Assembly: GCF_023168325.1 (NCBI RefSeq)
Contig: NZ_AP025688.1
Location: 744,001-808,000, forward strand
Direction of reading: 5' to 3'
Length of the DNA stretch: 64,000 nt
Source: Tsukamurella sp. PLM1
Lineage (GTDB): Bacteria > Actinomycetota > Actinomycetes > Mycobacteriales > Mycobacteriaceae
Shown: piece by piece, positions 10,366 through 18,651 of the stretch
Position numbering within the stretch: the stretch's first letter is position 1
Layout: each line of letters starts with the position of its first letter
Program-made: the position numbers and the translations under genes
Notes under the pieces: model-generated
What the model was told of the DNA's origin: nothing
What the model saw: the letters and a program-made list of their open reading frames with translations, nothing else
The model's database searches: none

Positions 10366-11001
10366 GTGAGCCGATCGTCGGGGAGTGCAGCGCCCAAGCG
10401 GGGACGATCCCCGGGGCGGCCCAGGACCGCCGAGGGGCTCGATACCCGCGCCGAGTTGATCCGAGTGGCCCGGGAGCTGTTCGCGAGCCAGGGGTATGCG
10501 GGCACGTCGGTGTCGGAGATCGCCCCGCGGGCCGATGTGAGCGTGCCGGTGCTGTATCAGAGGTTCGGCAGTAAGGCCGGGCTCTTCGTCGCCGTGGCTG
10601 AGGACGTCTACGAGTTGGGTATCACGAGGCTCAACGCAGCCATCGACGGTATCGAAGACTTCGACGAGGCGGTTTCCGCAGCTCTGCGCGAGTTCGCGGG
10701 CCTGTACGCGATGGATCCGTCGCTCGCCGCGATGGTGGTCACCGTGCTGGTCGAGGCCGAACGCAACGACGAGTTGTCGGGCGATCTGAAGCCCTTGCTC
10801 CGGCAGCTGCGCGGATTCGCCGACAGGCTGGCGGCGCTGGCGCCCCCGGAGCGCGTGGCCGGCGACGAGGAGCGGCGGGATCTGTCCCGTGCCCTCGTCG
10901 CCGTGCTCAGCGGGCTGATGGTGTCATCGATGCAGATGCATCGTGCCGAGGACTACGAACGGCTTGTCGACGCGATCCGAGCGCTGGTGGTTAGACGTTG
11001 A
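10366..11001 (+). CDS. TetR/AcrR family transcriptional regulator
   Basis: The product is 211 residues. A basic N-terminal arm (RGRSPGRPRT) is followed by the TetR helix-turn-helix (RAELIRVARELFASQGYAGTS then VSEIAPRADVSVPVLYQRFGSK, residues 25-70) and a ligand-binding helical domain. It starts at GTG 10366 with GAGG about six bases upstream; no better ATG exists. It diverges from the carboxylase operon, and its 3' end overlaps the convergent AtuA-family gene by 11 bases. By position it is the local repressor of the 4-13.5 kb catabolic cluster, probably answering to an acyl-CoA or terpenoid intermediate (inference). Confidence 0.85.
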   Translation: MSRSSGSAAPKRGRSPGRPRTAEGLDTRAELIRVARELFASQGYAGTSVSEIAPRADVSVPVLYQRFGSKAGLFVAVAEDVYELGITRLNAAIDGIEDFDEAVSAALREFAGLYAMDPSLAAMVVTVLVEAERNDELSGDLKPLLRQLRGFADRLAALAPPERVAGDEERRDLSRALVAVLSGLMVSSMQMHRAEDYERLVDAIRALVVRR

Positions 11002-12718
11002 GTAGATCTGTGGGCACGTCGAGATGGCGGGCGAGCAGCCATTCCCCCAGGCCCTTGGCCTGGGGGTCGAATCGCGCGTTGTAGGCCACCCCTTCACCGA
11101 GCAGGCCCTCGATGACGAAGTTCACCGCTCGTAGGTTCGGCAGGACCACCCGCTTGATCGGTAGGGCGGCCGTCTCGGGGAGGAGTTCGTGGATCTTGTC
11201 GATCGTGAGTGCGTTCACGAGCCAGGCCCACTGCTCGTCCGTGCGGACCCATACCCCGATGTTCGCGTTGGGCCCCTTGTCTCCTGATCGGGCCAGCGCC
11301 ACCGCACCGAGCTCGACTCGGCGGGTCCCGCCCGGCGTCGGGGCAGGGGGGACGTCGGGTGTCGCGACCTCGTCGAGAGCCCGCGTGGTGCCCGCGGGCG
11401 GGACGGTCGTCCGTGTGCCGTCGGGGAGCACGGCAACGTGCTCGACGAGACTCGCGTCGACGTAGCCGGGGGTGAACACCCCGTACGGCGAAGCGTCGCG
11501 CGGCGGATTCGCGAGGAAGAACCCCGGGTAGCCGGCGAGCGCGAGCTCCACGGCGGTCCCTGAGAACGCGCGGCCGACCTTCTTCGGGTCCGTATCGCGC
11601 ACCACGCATTTGAGGATTGCGGACGCCCGTTGTTCGGTGTCCGCATCGGGCGTGTCGGTGCGAACCAGCTCCCAGTCGAGGTCGGTGGGCCGGTCGTGCA
11701 GCCACGACTCGAGCTGCTGACGGGTCAGGGCGGCCTTCGCGTCGATGTGACGGCCCACGAGTAGGAACTCCATCTCGTTCCGGAAGCCGCCGAATCGATT
11801 GAGCGAGACCTTCAACTGTGGTGGCGGGGCTTCGCCGCGGACGCCGGTGATCAGGACACGGTCGGGCCCATCGCTGCTGACATCGATGGTGTCGAACCGT
11901 GCGGTCGCGTCCGGCCCGGCGTATCGGGCGGTCTGAATCTCGTAGAGCAACTGTGCCGTGACGGTGTCGACGGTGACGGCACCGCCCGTACCCGGGTGCT
12001 TGGTGATGACCGAGGAGCCGTCCCCGCGGACCTCCGCGATGGGGAAGCCGGGCCGAGCCAGGTTCTCGAGCTCGGTGAATGCGCAGAAGTTGCCGCCGGT
12101 GGCCTGGGTACTGCACTCGATGACGTGGCCGGCGACCATCGCTCCGGCGATGGCGTCGAAATCGTCTCGGTCCCAGTTGAAGTGGGCGGCAGCAGGCGCC
12201 ACGGTCAGGGACGCGTCCGTGACTCGGCCTGTCACGACGACGTCGGCTCCGGCCCGCAGGCACTCCACGATGCCCCAGGATCCCAGGTAGGCGTTCGCGG
12301 CGATAGGCGCGCCCAGGCCGAGTTCGGGTGCGCGCGAGGTGAGATCGTCCCCCTCGACGTATGCGATACGCGCAGGGACGGCGAGTTCCTGGGCGAGCTC
12401 GCGCAATCGGGCTGCGAGTCCCGACGGGTTCATCCCGCCTGCGTTGACGACGATCTGTACGTTCTTCTCGTATGCCGAGGCGAGGGTCTCGCGCATCTGT
12501 GTGAGGAAGGACTTCGCATAGCCGCCGTCGGGGTTCTTGATGCGGTCCCTCGCGAGGATGAGCATGGTGAGCTCGGCCAGGTAGTCGCCGGTCAGCACAT
12601 CGATCTCGCCGCCGTCGAGCATCTCTCGGACGGCGCTGTGGCGGTCGCCGTAGAAGCCGGAGCAGTTGCCGATTCGGAGGACGTCCCGGTCGGCGCCGAG
12701 CGGTCGCGGTGTGGTCAT
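10991..12718 (-). CDS. AtuA-family protein (DUF1446, acyclic terpene utilisation family)
   Basis: The product is 575 residues. The N-terminal DUF1446 domain has RIGNCSGFYGDR, LTGDYLAELTMLIL, VNAGGMNPSG and ADVVVTGRVTDAS. The C-terminal 100 residues form the AtuA-like domain (VALARSGDKGPNANIGVWVR). AtuA is required for growth on citronellol/geraniol in Pseudomonas, but its reaction is unknown. The ATG at 12718 overlaps the SDR stop (ATGA), so the two are co-translated. The frame stays open far upstream inside the SDR gene, so a longer 766-residue reading is possible on paper but would overlap the whole SDR and is rejected. Together with an acyl-CoA carboxylase, hydratase, ligase and reductase it suggests degradation of a methyl-branched or isoprenoid acid. 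Confidence 0.85.
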   Translation of the reverse strand: MTTPRPLGADRDVLRIGNCSGFYGDRHSAVREMLDGGEIDVLTGDYLAELTMLILARDRIKNPDGGYAKSFLTQMRETLASAYEKNVQIVVNAGGMNPSGLAARLRELAQELAVPARIAYVEGDDLTSRAPELGLGAPIAANAYLGSWGIVECLRAGADVVVTGRVTDASLTVAPAAAHFNWDRDDFDAIAGAMVAGHVIECSTQATGGNFCAFTELENLARPGFPIAEVRGDGSSVITKHPGTGGAVTVDTVTAQLLYEIQTARYAGPDATARFDTIDVSSDGPDRVLITGVRGEAPPPQLKVSLNRFGGFRNEMEFLLVGRHIDAKAALTRQQLESWLHDRPTDLDWELVRTDTPDADTEQRASAILKCVVRDTDPKKVGRAFSGTAVELALAGYPGFFLANPPRDASPYGVFTPGYVDASLVEHVAVLPDGTRTTVPPAGTTRALDEVATPDVPPAPTPGGTRRVELGAVALARSGDKGPNANIGVWVRTDEQWAWLVNALTIDKIHELLPETAALPIKRVVLPNLRAVNFVIEGLLGEGVAYNARFDPQAKGLGEWLLARHLDVPTDLLNV

Positions 12719-13548
12719 GAGGTGACTCCTTGGGGTTCGAGTTCGAGCCAGGCGCGGTGCAGCATTCCGAAGCCGGCGAGGCCGAAGCCGCCGTCGACGA
12801 TCACCTGACTGCCGGTGATGTAGTTGCCGAGTGGAGACGCGAGTACCGCCGCCATCACGCCGATGTCGGTGGTGGTGCCGAATCGGCCGAGGGGCACCGC
12901 CCGGCGCCATTCCTCGGAGCCCACCTCGGCGGACAGACGGTCGAGGCCCTCGGTTGCCGCGATCGGGCCGGGAACGATGGTGTTGGCCCGGATGCCGTAT
13001 CGGCCCCATTCGAGCGCCAGGTTCTTCGCGAGGTTCTCGATGCCGGCCTTCGCGGCACCCGCGTGCGCTTGGTTGGGTGTGCAGCAATAGGCCTGACCGG
13101 CGGAGACGAAGACGATCGAACCGGATGTCCGCTGGAGCTGCTCGAACGCGGCGCGGGCGGTGTTGAAGCTGCCGAGCAGGTCGATATCGATCACCGTCCG
13201 GAAGCCGTTGGCGCTGATCTTCTCGGCAGGTGCGTTGAAATTGCCTGCGGCGCCGGCGATGACGGTAGTGACCGGCCCGAACGCCTCGCACGTGCGGGCC
13301 AGTGCCGCAGCGAGCGCGTCATGGTCGCGAACGTCGGCGACGGTGTGCAGTACGTCGGCTCCGAACTGTCGCAGATGCTCGGCTGCGGATGCGAGTTTCG
13401 CCTCGGTGCGGCCGCAGATCGAGACCTTCGCGCCGGTTCGTGCGAAGGTCTCGGCGATGCCCAGGTTGATGCCGGTGGCACCGCCTGTGACGAAGACCGT
13501 GCTGTCGCTGTGCAGCGTCGGCGAGAGGAGGGTGAGGAGATCAGTCAT
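12715..13548 (-). CDS. SDR oxidoreductase, 2,4-dienoyl-CoA reductase (DECR2)-like
   Basis: A 277-residue classical-fold SDR. The cofactor loop is VTGGATGINLGIAETFA and the NNAG equivalent is AGAAGNF. The active-site region reads QAHAGAAKAGIENLAKNLALEW followed by VPGPIAATEGLDRL. The Tyr of the usual YxxxK motif is Ala here, while HAGxAK and PGPI..TEG match peroxisomal 2,4-dienoyl-CoA reductases, which lack the canonical Tyr. NADPH-dependent reduction of a 2,4-dienoyl-CoA is therefore the best guess; AtuB/AtuG of the terpene pathway are related SDRs. The SD AAGGACC precedes ATG. It is the first gene of a two-gene operon with the AtuA-family gene, led by the second copy of the operator palindrome. 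Confidence 0.85.
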   Translation of the reverse strand: MTDLLTLLSPTLHSDSTVFVTGGATGINLGIAETFARTGAKVSICGRTEAKLASAAEHLRQFGADVLHTVADVRDHDALAAALARTCEAFGPVTTVIAGAAGNFNAPAEKISANGFRTVIDIDLLGSFNTARAAFEQLQRTSGSIVFVSAGQAYCCTPNQAHAGAAKAGIENLAKNLALEWGRYGIRANTIVPGPIAATEGLDRLSAEVGSEEWRRAVPLGRFGTTTDIGVMAAVLASPLGNYITGSQVIVDGGFGLAGFGMLHRAWLELEPQGVTS

Positions 13549-13624
13549 TGAGGGTCCTTTGCTGAACGGCGGTAAGCATCTAGTTGTTCAGTACGACTGC
13601 GGGAGGCCGGGTGTCCAACTAGCT

Positions 13625-13655
13625 CATAATATTAATGAGGACTAATTTATATTAG
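13625..13655. promoter_or_regulatory. Operator-like palindromes upstream of the SDR-atuA operon
   Basis: CATAATATTAATG (13625-13637) is the complement of the 10307 site with one mismatch. It is followed by a second AT-rich inverted repeat, CTAAT-TTAT-ATTAG (13642-13655). Both lie 75-110 bases upstream of the SDR ATG, where promoter and operator would be. Confidence 0.5.
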
Positions 13656-13719
13656 ATCGCGCTCGTGCGCTAGGGGCGATTCACTCGACGGGTGACCCGA
13701 TTGCGACGAGGTTCGGGTA

Positions 13720-13757
13720 CGCGAAAGGCGCCCCGGTGATCCGGGGCGCCTTTCGCG
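13720..13757. terminator. Strong hairpin downstream of the M23 peptidase gene
   Basis: Perfect 17-bp arms (13720-13736 and 13741-13757, core AAGGCGCCCCGG) enclose a four-base loop, nine bases after the peptidase stop on the minus strand. A terminator serving the peptidase gene, possibly bidirectional. Confidence 0.8.
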
Positions 13758-13766
13758 TGGAGAGTC

Positions 13767-14784
13767 TTAGACGTGCACGCCGCGCTCGGCCAGCCAGCTC
13801 TGCGGGTCGAGCTTGGCGCCGCCGAGGGCGTGCACCTCGAAGTGCAGGTGCGGGCCAGTGGAGTAGCCGTTGTTGCCGACCCAGCTGATCAGGTCGCCGG
13901 CCTTCACGGTCTGCCCGGCCTGGACGTTGACGTTGTACATGTGGCCGTAGACCAGCACCGTGCCGTCGGACAGGCGGATCTTGATCCAGATGCCGAAGCC
14001 CGACGCCGGGCCGGAATCGGTGACCACGCCGTCGGCGGCCGCGAACAGCGGAGTGCCGAGCGGGGCGGCGAGGTCGAGGCCGCCGTGCATGGCGCCCCAC
14101 CGGGTGCCGAAGTTCGACGTGAGGGTGGCGCCGTTCACGGGGGCGGTCACCTTCGGGCGCATGGAGTCGATGATGCGCTTGTCGTCGGCATCCTTGCGGG
14201 CCTTGCCTCCGGCGAGCCCGGCGGCGAACTGGTCCATGTCCTGCGCGGGCGGCAGCGGGGCGGCGCGGCCGGCATTGTGCTCGGGGCCGGTGGGCGCAGC
14301 GGCGGGTTGCTGCGCGGTGGCGGGGGCGTCGTCCGTGGCCGTCGCGCTGGACACGGCGGCGCCGGCGACAGTGGCGCCCGCGGCGGCGCGAGCAGCGTGG
14401 CGCGACCCTTGAGCGAGTGCGGCGCGGCGGGGACCCGGTGCTTGCCACCACGGCGGACCGGGGCGAGGACGGGCTCCGGAGCGGTCTCCGGCTCGGCGAG
14501 GAGGGCGGTGTCCGCATCCTCGTCCAGGGCCGGACCGTCGAAGCGTGGGGTGCCGGTGAACAGCACCTCGGGGATCATGAGGTCCTGCGTGACCTCGGGC
14601 TCGAGGGGCGGTAGACCAGGGCCGACTCGCCCTCGGGGGCGTCGGCCCAGGTCTCGGCGTACGCGGCCTCAAGGCGGGCTTCGAGCTCGTCGAGGGGGAT
14701 GATCGCGGTGATCGACTCATTGTCGAGAACCTGCGTAGCGCCCTGACGGCGCCCCGCGCGAAGTTCCTCGCGACTCTGTGTCAT
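13767..14784 (-). CDS. M23 family metallopeptidase (Rv0950c-like), two frameshifts
   Basis: Peptidoglycan endopeptidase of the LytM type. The reading runs in three frames. Frame 1 is 14784-14608 (MTQSREELRAGRRQ to ALVYRP). The break at 14605-14608 is a C run one base short. Frame 2 then runs to about 14385 (PEVTQDLMIPEVLFTG to HSLKGRATL), with a second one-base loss in GCGCCGCCGCGG at 14380-14392. Frame 3 continues to the end. The restored 339-residue protein has an acidic cytoplasmic N terminus, a hydrophobic Ala/Val segment (AAAGATVAGAAVSSATA) as a signal anchor, and a C-terminal M23 domain. The zinc ligands are visible as MHGGLD and HLHFEV, so the catalytic site is complete. The uvrD1 - M23 - sucCD order is that of M. 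tuberculosis, with the 4-13.5 kb cluster inserted. Confidence 0.85.
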
Positions 14785-14943
14785 AACTCGCCTACTCCAA
14801 CCGTAAAACCGCACTTCGGGCCACTCGGTGATCTGACGATGTCCTCATCGTGACCGCTCTGTGACCCGCGTCCCGTCGACGATAACGAAATGATTGCGAC
14901 GAGACAACCTGTAGGGGTGCCGACACACTGAATGTGTTCTTGG

Positions 14944-14961
14944 TCACAATGCGATCACAAA
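14944..14961. promoter_or_regulatory. 11-base-period direct repeat upstream of the M23 gene
   Basis: TCACAAT-GCGA-TCACAAA is two 7-mers spaced by four bases, the geometry of OmpR-family response regulators (the mycobacterial PhoP motif is of this form). A closely similar pair precedes pepD at 56833. It lies 160 bases upstream of the peptidase start; a candidate MprA or PhoP site. Confidence 0.35.
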
Positions 14962-14988
14962 CCGCCGGATCACGATGCATCATCGCAG

Positions 14989-15017
14989 GTACGGGCGGCT
15001 TCGGCCGCCGTTCGTAC
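14989..15017 (-). terminator. Hairpin after mgtC
   Basis: GGCGGC-TTCG-GCCGCC with an outer GTACG/CGTAC extension, about 96 bases past the mgtC stop in its direction of transcription. The rest of the 328-base gap 14785-15112 holds the peptidase promoter region and no gene that I can see. Confidence 0.45.
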
Positions 15018-15112
15018 GTAGCGATAAGGCTCGCCACGCCTGCGCAGGTCGCGGCCCATCGCGACGTTGCGATCGCAGCGCCGCGCGCCGAGCGGGCGAA
15101 CGGTCACGGTGC

Positions 15113-15835
15113 TCACAGGTCCGACTCCTCTCGCTCGGGCAGCGCGTCCCACCGCACCGCCGTGACCGACGGGTCCATGCTGAGTTGGCTGATCGCCGAC
15201 TCCAGCGCCCGGTCGTCGCGCTCCTCGGCGGTCAGGGTGGCCCGCACTTCGACCCGGCCGTCGGCGGTGTCCACGCTGCTGATGGACTGCAGGTGGAAGA
15301 CGGTGCGGCTCAGGGCCTGTACGAGCATGACGCGGACGTGCGCCTCGTTCTCGTCGCGGGTGACGGCGACGAACTCGTAGCGGCTCGGCGCCTCCTTCCC
15401 GGTGTCCGGAGCGCGGTCCACGACGTGGCCCACCGAGCGGAGCGCAGTGTTCACCCCGATCACCACCGCCGTGCCGATCGCGGCGGGCGCGTACATGCCG
15501 GCCCCCGCGATCGCGCCCACGGCGGCGGAGCACCACAGGGTGGCGGCGGTGTTCAGGCCGCGCACGGTGAGGCCGTCGCGGAGGATCACTCCGCCGCCGA
15601 GAAAGCCGATGCCGGACACGATCTGTGCCGCGACGCGGGTGGGGTCGCCGCCGGCGAATCCGTAGGCGGACAGGACGACGAAGAGCGCGGAGCCCACCGA
15701 GACCAGTGCGTTGGTGCGCAGGCCCGCCATGCGGGCGCGGTACTGGCGCTCGAGGCCGATCAGGGTGCCGAAGCCGACGCCCGCCGCGATGCGCAGCAGC
15801 ATGTCGAGCAGGGCGATGTTCGAGGTGACGTGCAT
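15113..15835 (-). CDS. mgtC: MgtC/SapB family membrane protein
   Basis: The product is 240 residues. Four to five hydrophobic helices occupy the first 140 residues, with the MgtC signatures RIAAGVGFGTLIGLERQ, AGLRTNALVSVGSALFV and GIGFLGGGVILRDG. A soluble ACT-like C-terminal domain of about 90 residues follows (VTRDENEAHVRVMLVQALS). MgtC proteins support survival in macrophages and at low Mg2+ in Salmonella and M. tuberculosis; in Salmonella MgtC acts on F1Fo ATP synthase. The long upstream leader contains a short ORF with a strong ribosome-binding site and a perfect hairpin, so control by attenuation is plausible. Confidence 0.9.
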   Translation of the reverse strand: MHVTSNIALLDMLLRIAAGVGFGTLIGLERQYRARMAGLRTNALVSVGSALFVVLSAYGFAGGDPTRVAAQIVSGIGFLGGGVILRDGLTVRGLNTAATLWCSAAVGAIAGAGMYAPAAIGTAVVIGVNTALRSVGHVVDRAPDTGKEAPSRYEFVAVTRDENEAHVRVMLVQALSRTVFHLQSISSVDTADGRVEVRATLTAEERDDRALESAISQLSMDPSVTAVRWDALPEREESDL

Positions 15836-15934
15836 GATGGTCTCCCGTTTCCGGGCACGCGTCGGCGCGCCGGGGCGCGCGGCCGCGGCGGTGACGGGGT
15901 GCTGTCTGTCAAGTGGGGCGGGTGCGGCCCGGTC

Positions 15935-15958
15935 GGCCCGACGGTGCGCCGTCGGGCC
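15935..15958 (-). promoter_or_regulatory. Perfect hairpin in the mgtC leader
   Basis: Ten-base arms GGCCCGACGG / CCGTCGGGCC around TGCG, lying between the leader ORF (ends 15987) and mgtC (starts 15835). It lacks a T run, so it may act as a pause site, a Rho-related element or the terminator of the small ORF. It also contains the over-represented CCGACGGTGC word of this genome. Confidence 0.45.
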
Positions 15959-15986
15959 AGGGGCTCATACCCGGATCGCGGTGCGC

Positions 15987-16049
15987 TCAGCGGCTTTCCA
16001 CGGTGATGCGGGAAAGGCCGGGCGATCGACTAGGACTGTCGTCGGGCAT
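15987..16049 (-). CDS. Putative 20-residue leader peptide upstream of mgtC
   Basis: ATG at 16049 is preceded at a five-base spacing by a near-perfect Shine-Dalgarno sequence (GGAGGTG, 16055-16061). The peptide is Ser/Arg/Pro-rich (MPDDSPSRSPG..., ending VESR). It is too short for a standard gene call and has no family I know. Salmonella mgtA and mgtC are controlled by Pro-containing leader peptides; this one has three prolines. It could also be an independent small protein. The rest of 15836-16331 contains no other gene that I can support. Confidence 0.4.
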   Translation of the reverse strand: MPDDSPSRSPGLSRITVESR

Positions 16050-16331
16050 TGCATCACCTCCGCGGGTGGACGTTTCCGCGCGCCGGGAGGAGAGTGACGA
16101 AAGTGCGCCCCTCCACGTCAGACCTTCAGCACTTCGCGGCGTGAACCCGTGAACGGGAGCCAATCGGGGAGCACCCTTAATCCGGATGCGCCTGTCCTGA
16201 CCCGGGGCGTCTCTCGACGTTCGGGGTCGCTGGCCTGTTTCCGCGAAGGAGCCTCAGCGAACGATTGGCGCCTTGCGGATCAAGCATGACACGGGACCGG
16301 AAGCGGGGCAAGCCGAGTAGTGTGGCGCGCC

Positions 16332-16946
16332 ATGGAGGTACCGACATCCCGGCTGCCCGGCGCGACGGCGCGCGAGGCGGGGACGGCGCGCGAGCGCGCG
16401 AAGGCGGCCCGCCGGCGCGAACTGCTCGCCGCGGCAGCCTCGCTCATGGCCGAGCGCGGCTTCGCCGGCGTGCGTCTCGAGGACATCGGTGCCGCCGCGG
16501 GAGTCTCCGGCCCGGCCATGTACCGCCACTTCGCCGGCAAGCAGGACGTGCTCGCGGCGCTGCTCGTGGAGATCTCCGAGTACCTGTACGACGGTGGCCG
16601 CCGGGTCGCGGAGGAGCGGGCCGGCGATCCGCGGCAGGCGTTGCGCGATCTCGTCGACTTCCACGTGGACTTCGCGGCCTCGGAGCCCGACCTGATCCGT
16701 GTGCAGTACCGCGACATGTGGTCGCTCGCGCCGGAATCGGCGCGCCGCGTGCGCCGGCTGCAGCGGCAGTACGTGGAGATCTGGACCGATGCGCTCACCG
16801 CCCTCGGCGGCGATCCGGTCGACAACCGGGCCGTCGTGCACGCCGTCTTCGGACTGATCAACGCCGCCCCGAGTCTGCCGGCGCTGCCGCAGCCCCGGCT
16901 CCGCACGCTGCTGCGCGACAAGGCCCTCGCCGCCCTGGGTGTCTGA
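16332..16946 (+). CDS. TetR family regulator (Rv2506-like) of the leucine-type operon
   Basis: A 204-residue TetR protein. The basic N terminus is followed by the HTH (RRELLAAAASLMAERGFAGVR, LEDIGAAAGVSGPAMYRHFAGKQ) and a C-terminal ligand domain. A TAGTGT -10-like hexamer at 16318-16323 ends eight bases before the ATG at 16332, suggesting a leaderless transcript; a GTG at 16320 overlaps that hexamer and is less likely. It stands upstream of and parallel to accD1, as Rv2506 stands next to the fadD35-scoAB-accD1-accA1 region in M. tuberculosis. It probably represses the 17-27 kb operon. Confidence 0.8.
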   Translation: MEVPTSRLPGATAREAGTARERAKAARRRELLAAAASLMAERGFAGVRLEDIGAAAGVSGPAMYRHFAGKQDVLAALLVEISEYLYDGGRRVAEERAGDPRQALRDLVDFHVDFAASEPDLIRVQYRDMWSLAPESARRVRRLQRQYVEIWTDALTALGGDPVDNRAVVHAVFGLINAAPSLPALPQPRLRTLLRDKALAALGV

Positions 16947-16971
16947 CCCGCCGCGCACCGTCGCACCCCAC

Positions 16972-17036
16972 TCGATTGAACACTGTGACGGATTTCCCGA
17001 CCTGCGGTTTTCCGGTCCGTAACGGTGTTCAATCGA
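16972..17036. promoter_or_regulatory. 21-bp inverted repeat between tetR and accD1
   Basis: Arms 16972-16992 (TCGATTGAACAC...) and 17016-17036 (...GTGTTCAATCGA) are complementary at 19 of 21 positions around a 23-base spacer. They begin 26 bases after the tetR stop and end just before the likely accD1 -35 box. This could be the tetR terminator or a paired operator for the regulator. The location against the promoter favours an operator role. Confidence 0.5.
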
Positions 17037-17042
17037 TGCAGG

Positions 17043-17072
17043 TAGACAGGTGGCGCGCGTCACAGCTACTCT
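17043..17072 (+). promoter_or_regulatory. Putative promoter of the accD1 operon
   Basis: TAGACA (17043-17048) and TACTCT (17067-17072) are spaced by 18 bases, giving a leader of about 30 bases that contains the AAAGGAG ribosome site before the GTG at 17111. Confidence 0.45.
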
Positions 17073-17110
17073 GGGTTTCAGTTAATGATGAATAACCCAA
17101 AGGAGCGGGC

Positions 17111-18643
17111 GTGACATTCCGTGAGGAGCACGAGGCGAACGTGGCCGACCTGCGGCAGCGGCTCGACAGGGTGGCGCAGGGCGGCGGCGAGCGGGCCCGC
17201 GCCAGGCACGTGGGTCGCGGAAAGTTGCTGGTCCGCGAGCGGATCCGGCGGCTGCTGGACACGGGTAGCCCGTTCCTGGAGGTCGCGCCGCTGGCGGCCG
17301 AGGACATGTACGACGGCAAGGCCCCGTCCGCCGGCGCCGTCGCGGGTATCGGCACCGTCTCCGGGCGTCAGGTGATGATCGTCGCCAACGACGCGACGGT
17401 CTCCGGCGGCACCTACTACCCGGTCACCGTGAAGAAGCACCTGCGCGCGCAGGAGATCGCGATGCAGAACCGGCTGCCCTGCGTGTACCTCGTGGACTCC
17501 GGCGGCGCCATGCTGCTGAACCAGGACGAGGTCTTCCCCGATCGGGAGCACTTCGGCCGCATCTTCTACAACCAGGCGACCATGAGCGCGGCGGGCATCC
17601 CGCAGATCGCGGCGGTGCTGGGCAGCTCCACCGCGGGCGGCGCCTACGTGCCCGCGATGAGCGACGAGACGATCATCGTGCGCGACCAGGGCACCATCTT
17701 CCTGGCCGGCCCGCCGCTGGTGAAGGCGGCCACCGGTGAGGACGTCACCGCCGAGGACCTCGGCGGCGGCCTCATGCACTCCACCAAGTCCGGCGTCACC
17801 GATCACCTCGTCGATTCCGACGACGAAGCGCTGGAGAAGGTGCGCCAGATCGTCGGCCGCCTCGGCCCCGTCGGCGAGCGGCAGTGGGAGGTCCGCCCGG
17901 CGCTGCCGGCCCGCCGCCCGCAGACGGACCTGTACGACGTGGTGCCGACCGATCCGAAGATCGGCTACGACGTCCGCAAGCTCATCGAGATCATCGTCGA
18001 CGACGGCGAATTCGACGAGTTCAAGGAGCACTTCGGCACCACCATGGTGACCGCGTTCGCCCGGATCCACGGCCACCCGGTGGGGATCATCGGGAACAAC
18101 GGCGTGATCTTCGCCGAGGCCGCGCAGAAGGGCGCGCACTTCATCGAGTTGTGCGACAAGCGCCGTATCCCGCTGGTGTTCCTGCAGAACATCACCGGAT
18201 TCATGGTGGGCCGCCAGTACGAGGAGGGCGGCATCGCCAAGCACGGCGCCAAGATGGTCACCGCCGTCGCGTGCGCGCGCGTCCCCAAGTTCACCGTGAT
18301 CGTGGGCGGCTCCTTCGGCGCGGGCAACTACTCGATGTGCGGCCGCGCCTACTCGCCGCGCTTCCTGTGGATGTGGCCCAACGCGCGGATCTCCGTGATG
18401 GGCGGCCCTCAGGCGGCCGACACCCTTGGCTCCGTGCGCCGCGAGCAGGAGGGAATGGAGGAGTTCAAGCAGGGCGTGCGCGATCAGTTCGAGCGGCAGT
18501 CCCAGGCCTACTACTCCACGGCACGGCTGTGGGATGACGGCGTGATCGATCCCGCCGACACCCGCACCGTCCTCGGCCTCGCGCTCGAGGCGGCGTCCCG
18601 CACGCCGCTGGCCGAGGTCTCCTACGGCGTCTTCCGGATGTGA
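17111..18643 (+). CDS. accD1: Acyl-CoA carboxylase beta subunit, AccD1 (methylcrotonyl-CoA carboxylase type)
   Basis: A 510-residue carboxyltransferase. N-terminal half: [75 protein letters not shown]-terminal half: [63 protein letters not shown], ending GVFRM. With AccA1 it carboxylates 3-methylcrotonyl-CoA in leucine breakdown, as shown for M. tuberculosis AccD1-AccA1. It is the first gene of a tightly packed operon with a good SD (AAAGGAG) ahead of GTG. Unlike the AccD2-like copy at 8.7 kb, it is intact. Confidence 0.93.
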   Translation: MTFREEHEANVADLRQRLDRVAQGGGERARARHVGRGKLLVRERIRRLLDTGSPFLEVAPLAAEDMYDGKAPSAGAVAGIGTVSGRQVMIVANDATVSGGTYYPVTVKKHLRAQEIAMQNRLPCVYLVDSGGAMLLNQDEVFPDREHFGRIFYNQATMSAAGIPQIAAVLGSSTAGGAYVPAMSDETIIVRDQGTIFLAGPPLVKAATGEDVTAEDLGGGLMHSTKSGVTDHLVDSDDEALEKVRQIVGRLGPVGERQWEVRPALPARRPQTDLYDVVPTDPKIGYDVRKLIEIIVDDGEFDEFKEHFGTTMVTAFARIHGHPVGIIGNNGVIFAEAAQKGAHFIELCDKRRIPLVFLQNITGFMVGRQYEEGGIAKHGAKMVTAVACARVPKFTVIVGGSFGAGNYSMCGRAYSPRFLWMWPNARISVMGGPQAADTLGSVRREQEGMEEFKQGVRDQFERQSQAYYSTARLWDDGVIDPADTRTVLGLALEAASRTPLAEVSYGVFRM

Positions 18644-18651
18644 TGAGAGAC

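Noticed and set aside
10991..13291. 766-residue AtuA protein
   Set aside because: The first 190 codons overlap the SDR gene antiphase and read as Arg-rich shadow; the ATGA-coupled start at 12718 fits the family.
15836..16331. M-box Mg2+ riboswitch before mgtC
   Set aside because: The conserved M-box core sequences are not visible on the minus strand.
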